A stretch of 37,019 bases of DNA, taken from an uncultured Pelagibacteraceae bacterium. Its GTDB lineage: Bacteria; Pseudomonadota; Alphaproteobacteria; Pelagibacterales; Pelagibacteraceae. The position numbers and the translations under genes were made by a program. Location of the stretch: contig CACPLT010000004.1 of assembly GCA_902634845.1 (NCBI GenBank), forward strand, positions 1-37,019. The letters run 5' to 3'. The notes below the pieces were generated by a model. The model was given only the letters and a program-made list of their open reading frames with translations. It did no database searches and had not been told where the DNA came from. Shown here one piece after another: positions 8,031 through 15,899 of the stretch. Position 1 is the stretch's first letter; each line of letters begins with the position of its first letter.

Positions 8031-8501
8031 ATGATAAATAACTTTGAAACATACCTTACCTTAGAAAATATATTCCTTTTTTCGAATTGGGGTGTAATTC
8101 CTTTTTGGCTCTTGTTATTATTTTCTCCAAACAGCACAGTTACACGTTTTTTGGTACATTCAATTTTAATCCCGCTACTACTTGGAGTCGCGTATGTTTA
8201 TATAGTTTATCAAATTTATTTAAATAATAATTTTTTAGATGGATTTGGGCTTTATCTTGGACTAGATAATTTATATGCAATTTTTTCTGATGAAAGTTTT
8301 CTATTAATATTTTGGCTTCACTTTTTATCAATAAGTTTATTTGTAGGAGCATGGATTGCAAGGGACTCGCTCAGATATTCTATACCAAAACCTTTTACAG
8401 CTTTATCACTTATATTAACTTATTTTACTGGTCCACTTGGTTTATTTTTTCACTGGATTATAAGAATATTCTTCGCAAAAAAAATTTCATTAAATGAATA
8501 A
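8031..8501 (+). CDS. ABA4-like (DUF4281) membrane protein
   Basis: 156 residues with four to five hydrophobic helices. The family pattern of ABA4 is visible: an N-terminal NWGVIPFWLLLLF segment, a central polar loop, then WLHFLSISLFVGAWIARDS and a C-terminal FTGPLGLFFHWIIR segment. Plant ABA4 is needed for neoxanthin formation; bacterial relatives are of unknown function, some near carotenoid genes. SAR11 cells make retinal for proteorhodopsin, so a link to carotenoid or retinal metabolism is conceivable but nothing nearby supports it. Stop and the next ATG overlap by 8 bases. Confidence 0.75.
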   Translation: MINNFETYLTLENIFLFSNWGVIPFWLLLLFSPNSTVTRFLVHSILIPLLLGVAYVYIVYQIYLNNNFLDGFGLYLGLDNLYAIFSDESFLLIFWLHFLSISLFVGAWIARDSLRYSIPKPFTALSLILTYFTGPLGLFFHWIIRIFFAKKISLNE

Positions 8502-9081
8502 AACTTTTGATTTTTATTTTGATTTTATAAGTCCTTACGCTTTTATCGCGCATAACAAAGTAAAAAAAATTGAAAAAGAATATATGTTCAAAATTAATTA
8601 TCAGCCTATACTTTTAGGTGGTTTACACAATTTACATGAAATAAAAGCCCCTGCGTTTATTCCCTCAAAAGCAAAATTTATGATTAGAGATTGTAAAATG
8701 GTAGCTGAAAAAAATAAAATTAATTTTAAATTTAATTCTTACTTTCCAATAAAAAGTTTAAATTTAATGAGAGGGGTATTTGTTGCTGCTGAAGATGGTA
8801 TTAAAGATTTATATGTAGACAAAATTTTTAATGCTATATGGGCTGATGGTTTGAATATGAATGATAGCACAGTTATTGAGAAAGTATTGAAAAATATAAA
8901 TGTCAATCCAAAAACTTTTACATTAAGAGCTCAAAGTCAAAACATTAAAGATCAATTAAGAACCAAAACAAACGATGCTTACAAAAAAGGAATTTTCGGA
9001 GCTCCGACTTTTATAGTAAAAGATAAAATTTTTTGGGGACAAGATAGACTTCAATATGCAATAGCAGAAGCGGTTAAGTAA
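8494..9081 (+). CDS. 2-hydroxychromene-2-carboxylate isomerase / DsbA-fold GST kappa-like protein
   Basis: 195 residues with a thioredoxin fold interrupted by a helical domain. The N-terminus FDFYFDFISPYAF carries the catalytic Ser of this family at about S13 in place of a Cys-x-x-Cys pair. The cis-proline loop appears as GIFGAPTFIV, followed by FWGQDRL. Members isomerise aromatic ring-cleavage intermediates with glutathione or act as GST kappa; the true substrate in this organism is unknown. It is translationally coupled to the ABA4-like gene (8-base overlap) and ends one base before the convergent rhodanese stop. Confidence 0.85.
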   Translation: MNKTFDFYFDFISPYAFIAHNKVKKIEKEYMFKINYQPILLGGLHNLHEIKAPAFIPSKAKFMIRDCKMVAEKNKINFKFNSYFPIKSLNLMRGVFVAAEDGIKDLYVDKIFNAIWADGLNMNDSTVIEKVLKNINVNPKTFTLRAQSQNIKDQLRTKTNDAYKKGIFGAPTFIVKDKIFWGQDRLQYAIAEAVK

Positions 9082-9480
9082 TTATTTTTTTTCCTTTTGA
9101 ACAACCTCTAAACCCGCACTTTTTAATGCATCAAATCCTCCTGATGCATTTGCTACATTTTTAAAACCCATTTCCTTTAATGCTTTGGTCGCAAGCGCGG
9201 ATCTAAATCCTAATGCACAAAACAATACAATATTTTTAATTCGGCCTATTTTATTTTCTTGGTAGTATGAGCTTTGAGGGTCTAACCAAAACTCTAACAT
9301 ACCTCTAGGTATATGAATTGAATTTTTAATAGTACCCTCATTCCATAATTCTCTTATATCCCTTATATCTATTAGAGTAATATCTCCCTTTTCATAAGAA
9401 GACTTAACTTCTTCAGCACTTAAAACTTTTATTTCCTTGTTTGCTTCTTCAACAAGTTCTTTAGATGACTTTATATTCAT
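9082..9480 (-). CDS. Single-domain rhodanese-like sulfurtransferase
   Basis: 132 residues. After an N-terminal helix come LIDIRDIRELWNEGTI and HIPRGML, then the active-site loop CALGFRSA with the catalytic Cys at about C88. The loop is six residues long with Arg as fourth residue, the arrangement of sulfur-transferring rhodaneses rather than Cdc25-type phosphatases. No signal peptide, so cytoplasmic. It could carry persulfide sulfur or work in detoxification. It is convergent with the isomerase gene (adjacent stops) and divergent from the glycosyltransferase. Confidence 0.85.
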   Translation of the reverse strand: MNIKSSKELVEEANKEIKVLSAEEVKSSYEKGDITLIDIRDIRELWNEGTIKNSIHIPRGMLEFWLDPQSSYYQENKIGRIKNIVLFCALGFRSALATKALKEMGFKNVANASGGFDALKSAGLEVVQKEKK

Positions 9481-9513
9481 GATAGTAAGATATTAGATTA
9501 AGATCAGATTGCA

Positions 9514-10536
9514 ATGAGACAAATAAAAAAAACTTATAAAAGAGGTATTCTAAGAAAACTCTTAGTAAAAATATGTAGATTGTTGGGTTATGAGCTTATT
9601 AATCAAGCAGATATGTCATTTGTAACCTCCGAGAACAAAGAGAATGCGTCGATAATTGGTAATAAATCAATAACTTTGCCTTTAGGAGAAACAACAATTA
9701 AGAGAAAAATACAAAGTTTAGATATCATTTTAAAGACTTGCACTTCTGTTAATTTAGTAACTCAAAACAAAGAGAGAATATTTGAGAACAAAAAATCAGA
9801 ATATACATTTAGAACCTTAAATTCACTTATTAAAAGTTTAAAAAAAGCTTTTGATAATACAAAAAATATTAATTTTCATATTACAGTGATAGATGCTGGG
9901 TCTACAGAAAATGATAAGTCAATTATGCGAAAAATTTTGGATAAATCCGATATTAAATTTAATTTTATTGACTTAAATTTAAATGATTATTTAAAGAGAA
10001 TTAAAATTATAAATAAAAATAACCCTCAAATTGAAAATAACATGAAATCAACAATGGCAAGTATTATAAAATCTTTTGAGATTTCTAAAAATGCAAATGA
10101 TTTAGTGTATTTTGTTGAGGACGACTATATACATAGTATTGATTGTATTTCAGAGATGATATCTGCCTATGAAAAATTCTCAACAATCCTTGAAGATGAA
10201 ATTTTTTTACTTCCAGTTGATTACCCTTATTTATATCAAAAAAATCAATCTACAAGTTTATTTATAGGTCAAAAATACCATTGGCGATCCGTAAGAGAAT
10301 CTTTGTTAACATTTTTAACAAGTAAGAAAATGATTAGTAAATATTATGGTGATCTTATTAAAATGGGTGAAATAGAACATGAGCCTTACGAAACAATTTT
10401 GCACAACATATATGATAAAGAAAAATGTTTTTCACCGCTACCATCATTAGCTTTACATTGTACAAATGTAAATTCAGTGTTTGGGTTATCGCCAACAATT
10501 AACTTTAAAAAATTATGGGAAGAGAGTAAACTTTAA
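9514..10536 (+). CDS. GT-A fold glycosyltransferase-like protein
   Basis: 340 residues. The central region has the alternating strand/helix pattern of family 2 glycosyltransferases: a first strand ending VIDAGSTEND (about 125-134), then VYFVEDDYIH (about 198-207) whose EDD is the likely DxD metal and nucleotide-sugar site. A basic, amphipathic N-terminus of about 30 residues may touch the membrane; no clear transmembrane helix. The sugar donor and acceptor cannot be deduced, and there is no polysaccharide cluster around it. It stands alone and ends at a strong bidirectional terminator, so it may be a horizontally mobile single gene (inference only). Confidence 0.65.
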   Translation: MRQIKKTYKRGILRKLLVKICRLLGYELINQADMSFVTSENKENASIIGNKSITLPLGETTIKRKIQSLDIILKTCTSVNLVTQNKERIFENKKSEYTFRTLNSLIKSLKKAFDNTKNINFHITVIDAGSTENDKSIMRKILDKSDIKFNFIDLNLNDYLKRIKIINKNNPQIENNMKSTMASIIKSFEISKNANDLVYFVEDDYIHSIDCISEMISAYEKFSTILEDEIFLLPVDYPYLYQKNQSTSLFIGQKYHWRSVRESLLTFLTSKKMISKYYGDLIKMGEIEHEPYETILHNIYDKEKCFSPLPSLALHCTNVNSVFGLSPTINFKKLWEESKL

Positions 10537-10570
10537 AATAAGGCTCGATTTCTCGAGCCTTATTATTTTT
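10537..10570 (+). terminator. Rho-independent terminator, probably bidirectional
   Basis: A perfect 12-bp inverted repeat (AATAAGGCTCGA at 10537-10548 and its complement at 10553-10564) with a 4-base loop is followed by ATTTTT on the plus strand. It starts at the base after the glycosyltransferase stop and also serves the convergent amt gene: on the minus strand the stem is followed by TTAAAG, a poorer T tract. Confidence 0.85.
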
Positions 10571-10588
10571 ACAAATAATTAGAATGAT

Positions 10589-11872
10589 TTAATCTCTAAT
10601 TGAATAAGCAGATACACCGACTTCAGCTTTATCGGTTCCTAGTCTTTCAGCAGATTTACTTATTCTTAAGCCAATTGTTTCTTTAAGAATTCTAAAAACT
10701 GCATACGATAATACAAAACTAAACACACATACTGAAGTTACGCCAATAAACTGCGTTACAAAATTTGTATCGTTGTTGCTTAATGGTACAACTAAAGTTC
10801 CAAAAATACCTGCAAACATATGTACTGGAATAGCTCCAACAACATCGTCTAAGGCTTTACTTTCTAAAAATTTAGTTCCGAAATACATTATAACTGCACC
10901 CATTGCTCCAATGCACATAGCAAGTATTGGACCAGGTGTTAGTGGCTCAGCTGTTATAGCAACTAATCCTGCAAGAGCACCGTTTAACATCATAACAATA
11001 TCAGTTTTTCCGTTTAATAAACGAGTTAAAGCTGCACCTGCTACTGTCCCTGCCGCTCCAGCTAAGTGAGTGTTAACTGCAATTTTACTGATTGCATTAA
11101 CATCGTCAAAAGTTCCCATTGCTAATTGACTGAAGCCATTAAATCCAAACCATCCAAACCACAATAGGAATGTTCCTAAAGTAACTAATGGAATACTAGA
11201 GGCTGCAAAAGGTTCCATAGATCTTTTTTGTCCTCTTGGACCAAATCTTCCTTCTCGAGCTCCTAATACAATTATTCCAGCTAAAGCTGCAGCACCACCA
11301 CATGCGTGCACAAGTGTAGAACCAGCAAAATCAGAAAAACCAGCTGTACTTAACCAACCGCCTCCCCATTGCCATCCCATTGAAATTGGATAAATTAAAC
11401 CTGCCATGAAAGCGGCAAATATGAAGAACGGCCAAATCTTTATTCGTTCTGCTACTGCACCTGAAACTATTGAAGCTGTTGCACAAACAAACATAGTTTG
11501 AAAAAACCAATCGGAATGTCCAGAATAGCCAGTTCCCATTTCAGTACCATCGCTCCATATTGAAAATGAACCAATATATCCGCCTTCAGGAATTCCATAT
11601 GCTAAATTATAACCAACTAAGAAAAACACTATAGAGCAAATTGCAAATTTCCCTATATTTTTAGCTGCTATTGTAGAAACACTTTTTGTTGTAACAAGTC
11701 CGCTCTCTAACATACAAAATCCAGCCGCCATAAAAGCAACCAAAACTCCGCCAATATAAAATGCTAGTGAATTAAAAATATATTGACCCTCTTCAGACAT
11801 TGTAGTTTCTGCAAAACTTGATGTCGTTAAAATTGATAAAAATATTAAAATTAAAATTAAACTTTTTTTCAT
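10589..11872 (-). CDS. amt: Ammonium transporter Amt (copy 1)
   Basis: 427 residues from the ATG at 11872. A purine-rich GAGGGGGG lies just before this ATG; an in-frame ATG 21 bases upstream would put that ribosome binding site inside the gene. A signal peptide (MKKSLILILIFLSILTTSSF...) is followed by 11 helices. The pore histidines can be assigned to FAGSTLVHACGG and IPVHMFAGIFG, and AGFCMLESG matches the N-terminal Amt motif. It imports ammonium. The downstream paralog-shared tail AERLGTDKAEVGV ends the protein. No glnK adjoins it, unlike most bacteria. The terminator of the other amt copy separates the two, suggesting separate transcripts. Confidence 0.93.
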   Translation of the reverse strand: MKKSLILILIFLSILTTSSFAETTMSEEGQYIFNSLAFYIGGVLVAFMAAGFCMLESGLVTTKSVSTIAAKNIGKFAICSIVFFLVGYNLAYGIPEGGYIGSFSIWSDGTEMGTGYSGHSDWFFQTMFVCATASIVSGAVAERIKIWPFFIFAAFMAGLIYPISMGWQWGGGWLSTAGFSDFAGSTLVHACGGAAALAGIIVLGAREGRFGPRGQKRSMEPFAASSIPLVTLGTFLLWFGWFGFNGFSQLAMGTFDDVNAISKIAVNTHLAGAAGTVAGAALTRLLNGKTDIVMMLNGALAGLVAITAEPLTPGPILAMCIGAMGAVIMYFGTKFLESKALDDVVGAIPVHMFAGIFGTLVVPLSNNDTNFVTQFIGVTSVCVFSFVLSYAVFRILKETIGLRISKSAERLGTDKAEVGVSAYSIRD

Positions 11873-11960
11873 TATCCCCCCCCTCGTTGACATGCGTATT
11901 TCATTTTTAAGTAAGTTGTAAAATAGTGACTATGGCATAACACATATGTAAAATTTGCAT

Positions 11961-11991
11961 AAAAAAAAGGCCCAGCGGGGGGCCGGGCCTT
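11961..11991 (-). terminator. Rho-independent terminator of amt copy 2
   Basis: On the minus strand AAGGCCC (11991-11985), an inner GC pair and a C-rich loop, then GGGCCTT (11973-11967) are followed by a further run of six T (11966-11961). The stem is exceptionally GC-rich for this genome and lies 46 bases after the amt copy 2 stop. Confidence 0.88.
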
Positions 11992-12036
11992 AATTTTTCT
12001 CCAACTAACGAGGGAGGAGATAAGTTAGAAACGTTA

Positions 12037-13329
12037 TTAGTCTCTTATACCGTAAGCTATTACACCGACTTCTGATTTGTCAGTTCCTAGTCTTTCAGCT
12101 TCTTTACTAATTCTTAATCCAATTGTGCTCTTAATAGCTTGGAAAACAATTAGTGAGACTACGAATACGAACACTACAACTGAAATTGTTCCAAGGAATT
12201 GAGCTCCAAAAGAAACATCTCCATTTGTTAATGGCACTGCTAAAGTACCCCATACACCAGCTACTAAGTGAGCAGGTATGGCTCCAACAACATCATCAAT
12301 TTTCAATTTGAATAATAGTTTTGTTGAGAAATACATTAATATTCCTGCTATTGCTCCTATGAAAATTGCTGCTAATGGACTTGGTGTCAACGGTTCAGCA
12401 GTAATACCTACTAATCCTGCGATAGCTCCGTTTAACATCATAACCACATCAGTTTTACCACCAATCAATCTTGACATTGTTGCAGCAGCTAATACTCCAC
12501 CACCTGCAGCCAAATTCGTATTGATATAAATTGTTGCGACTGAAGACACATCTTCTAGTGTTCCAGCGGCCAATTGAGATCCACCATTAAATCCAAACCA
12601 ACCTAACCAAAGTATAAATACTCCTAAGGTTGCTAATGGAATTGATGATGCCGCAAACGGTGCCATCGGTTTAGCTTCGCCTTTTCCTGAGAATCTACCA
12701 GTTCTAGCACCTAATATGATTGCGCCTGCAAGAGCCGCAGCTCCTCCAGCAGCATGTACTAATGTTGAACCAGCAAAGTCTGAAAATCCAGCAACCGATA
12801 ACCATCCGCCACCCCACTGCCAGCCCATTGAAATTGGATAAATAATTCCAGTTAAAATAGCTGCAAATAGGAAGAATGGCCAAATTTTAATTCTTTCTGC
12901 TAACGTACCAGAAACGATCGACATTGTAGTTGCGCAGAACACCATTTGGAAGAACCAATCAGAACCATCAGAATATCCTGTATCTAATGATGAATTGTCA
13001 CTCCATGGTGTGAACGAGCCTATATATCCGCCTTCTGGGATCCCGTAAGCTAAGTTGTAACCAACCAACCAGAACATAACCCCGGCGATTGAATAAAGAC
13101 CTATATTTTTTGCACAGATTGCTGATACAGATTTTGATGTTACTAATCCTGACTCTAACATTGCGAAACCTGCGGCCATCCACATGACCAAGAAACCTGA
13201 CATTAAAAATAATAGGGTATTAAATATATATTGTACTTCTGCTGATACAGTTGTTTCCGCGTAACCTAATCCCGCAAAACCAAAGTATAGTGCTGCTCCA
13301 GCAAAAAAGTAACCTAAGTATTTTTTCAT
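12037..13329 (-). CDS. amt: Ammonium transporter Amt (copy 2)
   Basis: 430 residues, colinear with the neighbouring copy 1 over its whole length and sharing long identical stretches (for example GYNLAYGIPEGGYIGSF and the AERLGTDKSEVGV tail). Signal peptide about residues 1-24 ending at GYAET; pore histidines in FAGSTLVHAAGG and IPAHLVAGVWG. AAGFAMLESG matches the Amt N-terminal signature. A good AAGGGAG lies upstream of the ATG. The two genes are a tandem duplication; this copy lies upstream and has the stronger terminator. Differences between copies lie mainly in the N-terminal leader and loops, which might tune affinity or expression. Confidence 0.93.
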   Translation of the reverse strand: MKKYLGYFFAGAALYFGFAGLGYAETTVSAEVQYIFNTLLFLMSGFLVMWMAAGFAMLESGLVTSKSVSAICAKNIGLYSIAGVMFWLVGYNLAYGIPEGGYIGSFTPWSDNSSLDTGYSDGSDWFFQMVFCATTMSIVSGTLAERIKIWPFFLFAAILTGIIYPISMGWQWGGGWLSVAGFSDFAGSTLVHAAGGAAALAGAIILGARTGRFSGKGEAKPMAPFAASSIPLATLGVFILWLGWFGFNGGSQLAAGTLEDVSSVATIYINTNLAAGGGVLAAATMSRLIGGKTDVVMMLNGAIAGLVGITAEPLTPSPLAAIFIGAIAGILMYFSTKLLFKLKIDDVVGAIPAHLVAGVWGTLAVPLTNGDVSFGAQFLGTISVVVFVFVVSLIVFQAIKSTIGLRISKEAERLGTDKSEVGVIAYGIRD

Positions 13330-13426
13330 AACACTCCCTTGTTTAATTAAAGTGTGCTTATAAAATTTTAAAAATTGAATGAGGAGTGATTTGTCTTAAA
13401 ATGAGCTATGCAGTTTTTGCAAGTAG

Positions 13427-13463
13427 TTTAGCCCTTATTTGAGTTTTTCAAATAAGGGCTAAA
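13427..13463 (-). other. Perfect 15-bp hairpin downstream of HU gene
   Basis: TTTAGCCCTTATTTG (13427-13441) and its exact complement (13449-13463) enclose a 7-base loop, beginning 9 bases after the HU stop. There is no T tract on either strand beyond the stem, so it is not a standard intrinsic terminator. It may be a 3' mRNA-stabilising hairpin or terminate by another route. Confidence 0.7.
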
Positions 13464-13471
13464 AATAAGAT

Positions 13472-13747
13472 TTAACGGTTGAACATTTCTTTTAAGCTTT
13501 TAGCAGGTAAAAACTTAACTTTTTGAGAAGCTGCTATTTGAATGGATTCACCTGTTCTTGGATTTCGACCAACTCTAGCTTTTCTTTTAGCTACCTTATA
13601 AGTACCAAAACCAGCGATTTTTACAGTATCATCATTCTTTAGCGCATCTAAAATAATAGTCGTAATTGAGTCAAAAGTTCTTTCAGCATCAGCTTTACTC
13701 TGGCCCAATGTGGACGATATTTTCGCAACTAATTGTTTTTTATTCAT
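13472..13747 (-). CDS. HU-family DNA-binding protein
   Basis: 91 residues from the ATG at 13747 (MNKKQLVAKISS). The frame continues 28 codons upstream, but the family always starts here and AGGGGC precedes this ATG. The HU/IHF arm signature is present: KIAGFGTYKVAKRKARVGRN, with the conserved RNPRTGE turn and the proline that intercalates DNA. It packs and bends DNA as a dimer. It is monocistronic, with a strong hairpin after the stop. Whether it is HU-beta or another HU/IHF paralog cannot be told from one copy. Confidence 0.92.
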   Translation of the reverse strand: MNKKQLVAKISSTLGQSKADAERTFDSITTIILDALKNDDTVKIAGFGTYKVAKRKARVGRNPRTGESIQIAASQKVKFLPAKSLKEMFNR

Positions 13748-13879
13748 TTTTGCCCCTATGGTTATTTCTAATCTCAACAAAAACTGAGTAAAATCAACAT
13801 TATTTTTAGTATTAAACAAAAATATTAACACTAAATATGGTGTTAAAAAAGCGTTGAATTTACTTGCTTTTTTGAAGGT

Positions 13880-13901
13880 AAAAAATGGCTTAAAATAAGC
13901 C
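13880..13901 (-). terminator. Intrinsic terminator overlapping the rseP stop codon
   Basis: On the minus strand GGCTTA-TTT-TAAGCC is followed by ATTTTTT. The rseP stop codon TAA (13892-13890) forms part of the stem. The stem is only 6 bp, but the T tract is right after it; it closes the folE-acuI-lysR-rseP run. Confidence 0.6.
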
Positions 13902-15005
13902 TAAATCTTTAAGATCGTTAAATGTTGTAAAAAACATTAAGGAAAACAGCAAAAATAACCCGATTCGAAAAAAACCTTCTTGTGTTTTTTGAGAAAGTGG
14001 TTTGCCCAGTATTTTCTCAAAAGCATAAAACATTAAATGTCCGCCGTCCAAAAGAGGAATAGGAAATAAATTTATTAAACCTAAACTTATCGAAATATAA
14101 GCCATGATACTTAAAAAGGCTATGAAGCCGAATTGCGCAACCTGACCTGTTATTTTTGCTATTCTTATAGGTCCGCCTAATTGTGAACTATCTCCTTTTC
14201 CTTGAAACATAGATCCTACAAATTTTAAAGTGGTTTTAGTTACAAACCATGTTTCTCCCAAAGCATAATACATGGCTTTTGTTGGCCCTAATTTTTGTTT
14301 ATCAAATTCATTATTTAGAGGAGATATTTTTATACCAATAATTTTCCTTTTAACTTTATTGCCTAAATTATCTTCACTCATTACTTCTTTGGGTTCTATT
14401 ATAAATAACAATTCTTGATCATTTCTTAAAACTTTGATTTCAACATTTTCATTTGTTGTTGCATTAATATGTGTAGAAACCTCTAAAACACTACTTATTT
14501 TATTATCATTAATTTCAGTAATAACATCATTCACTTTTAATCCTGATGAAAAAGCTGGGCTGTTTTCTTGTACTTCGGATATTTTAGCTGGAGTAAAATC
14601 TTTGCCAGAAAACATATAAATAAAGGTAAAAATGATGATAGCCAAAATAAAATTTGCTAATGGACCTCCGAAGACAATTAATGATCTTTGGTAAAGAGGT
14701 TTTACAACAAAAAGTTTTTTTCTATCACTCTCATTGTATCTTTTTAAAAGCTCCGCTTGTTCTGATTGGCTAAAAACGTTTCTGTCACCAAAAAACTTTA
14801 CATACCCGCCTAAAGGTATTAAACAAAATTTCCATCTTGTTCCATTTTTGTCATTAATACCGAATAATTCTCTACCGAAACCTATTGAGAAATCAGTTAC
14901 ACCTACACCGTATTTTCTAGCAAAATAATAATGGCCGTATTCATGAACGAATACAACTATAGTAAGTAAAACAATAAATGGTATTATAAAATTTAAAATT
15001 TCCAT
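13890..15005 (-). CDS. rseP: RseP-type site-2 zinc metalloprotease (M50)
   Basis: 371 residues, normal RseP length. The zinc motif HEYGH sits in the first helix (H21, E22, H25) and the third ligand in LFPIPLLDGGH (D320). A PDZ domain lies between helices 2 and 3 (about residues 115-200: NSPAFSSGLKVNDVI). RseP cuts transmembrane segments of anti-sigma factors and remnant signal peptides. In most proteobacteria it lies in the uppS-cdsA-dxr-rseP-bamA cluster; here its ATG overlaps the end of a lysR gene by 13 bases, so it has moved and is cotranscribed with that regulator. No sigma/anti-sigma pair is visible in the window. Confidence 0.9.
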   Translation of the reverse strand: MEILNFIIPFIVLLTIVVFVHEYGHYYFARKYGVGVTDFSIGFGRELFGINDKNGTRWKFCLIPLGGYVKFFGDRNVFSQSEQAELLKRYNESDRKKLFVVKPLYQRSLIVFGGPLANFILAIIIFTFIYMFSGKDFTPAKISEVQENSPAFSSGLKVNDVITEINDNKISSVLEVSTHINATTNENVEIKVLRNDQELLFIIEPKEVMSEDNLGNKVKRKIIGIKISPLNNEFDKQKLGPTKAMYYALGETWFVTKTTLKFVGSMFQGKGDSSQLGGPIRIAKITGQVAQFGFIAFLSIMAYISISLGLINLFPIPLLDGGHLMFYAFEKILGKPLSQKTQEGFFRIGLFLLFSLMFFTTFNDLKDLGLF

Positions 15006-15883
15006 TCATTTACCTTACTAAAAAGAAAATTTCTGAACGCAACTAATCTAGCATTGTTTTTAAGTGATTCTGGATAAACAAAATGTGTTTCTGTGGGTTT
15101 ACCAGGTTCAGTTGGTAAAACTTTTGTAATACCGCTTATATTGTGTGCTATATAGTCTGGTAATGCTGCTAACCCAACTCCACTTTGAACTGCTAATAAT
15201 AGTCCGTAAACGCTATTTACTTTTAATAAAGACTTCCTTTTTTTTCCATCTTTTGTACCTACTTTTAATACCCAGTCTGGATTATAAACAGGAGATGGTG
15301 CGCCTTTACCGTAAGTAATAAATTTATGCTTATCTAAATCCTTTAAAGTTTTTGGATAACCATTTTTTTCTAAATATTCATTCGACCCATAAATATGATA
15401 GTTAAAATCAACAAACTTTTTTTGAATTAGATTAAGTTGTTTTGGTCTTCTCATTCTGATGGCCACATCGGCTTGACGAGTTGATAAATCAAGTTCTTTA
15501 TCGTCAAATATCAATTCTATTTCAATTCCAGGGTTTAAATCCATAAATTCTTTTATTCGAGGGGTTAACCATGTGGTCCCAAAGCTTACAACAGTAGTGA
15601 CAACTAGTTTGCCACTCAATTTATCTTTTTCTTCACTTAAATTAGACTCTACATCTTTAAGTTTTGAAATTACCTCGTGCGCTGTCTTAAAAAGGTATTT
15701 GCCGTTATCAGTGAGGGCTAATCCCCTAGCGTGTCTCTCAAAAAGCTTGATTTTAAGGTCGCTTTCCAAAGATTGGATTTGTCTACTAATGGCTGATTGA
15801 CTTAAATTTAAAATTGTTGAAGCTTTAGTGAAGCTACTAGCCTCAGCAACTGTATGAAATATCTTTAATTTATCCCAATCCAT
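14993..15883 (-). CDS. LysR-family transcriptional regulator
   Basis: 296 residues. The N-terminal winged helix-turn-helix (MDWDKLKIFHTVAEASSF, then LNLSQSAISRQIQSLE at about 26-41) is classic LysR, followed by a two-lobe periplasmic-binding-type effector domain from about residue 90 (LVVTTVVSFG). The effector is not deducible. LysR regulators commonly act on a neighbouring operon, but here the gene is embedded inside a run with acuI upstream (16-base gap) and rseP downstream (13-base overlap). A role in acrylate/DMSP-linked control of acuI is possible only by position. Confidence 0.9.
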   Translation of the reverse strand: MDWDKLKIFHTVAEASSFTKASTILNLSQSAISRQIQSLESDLKIKLFERHARGLALTDNGKYLFKTAHEVISKLKDVESNLSEEKDKLSGKLVVTTVVSFGTTWLTPRIKEFMDLNPGIEIELIFDDKELDLSTRQADVAIRMRRPKQLNLIQKKFVDFNYHIYGSNEYLEKNGYPKTLKDLDKHKFITYGKGAPSPVYNPDWVLKVGTKDGKKRKSLLKVNSVYGLLLAVQSGVGLAALPDYIAHNISGITKVLPTEPGKPTETHFVYPESLKNNARLVAFRNFLFSKVNEWKF

Positions 15884-15899
15884 TAAATAAGATTATAAA

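Noticed and set aside
8140..8497. Additional frames on both strands over the ABA4-like gene (8140-8361 minus, 8312-8497 plus).
   Set aside because: The ABA4-like frame has family motifs and coupling to the next gene; the others have no support.
10773..11069. Plus-strand 98-codon open frame inside amt copy 1 (and a similar 83-codon one at 12278-12529 in copy 2).
   Set aside because: They are antisense shadows of two strongly conserved amt genes and lack ribosome binding sites or recognisable domains.
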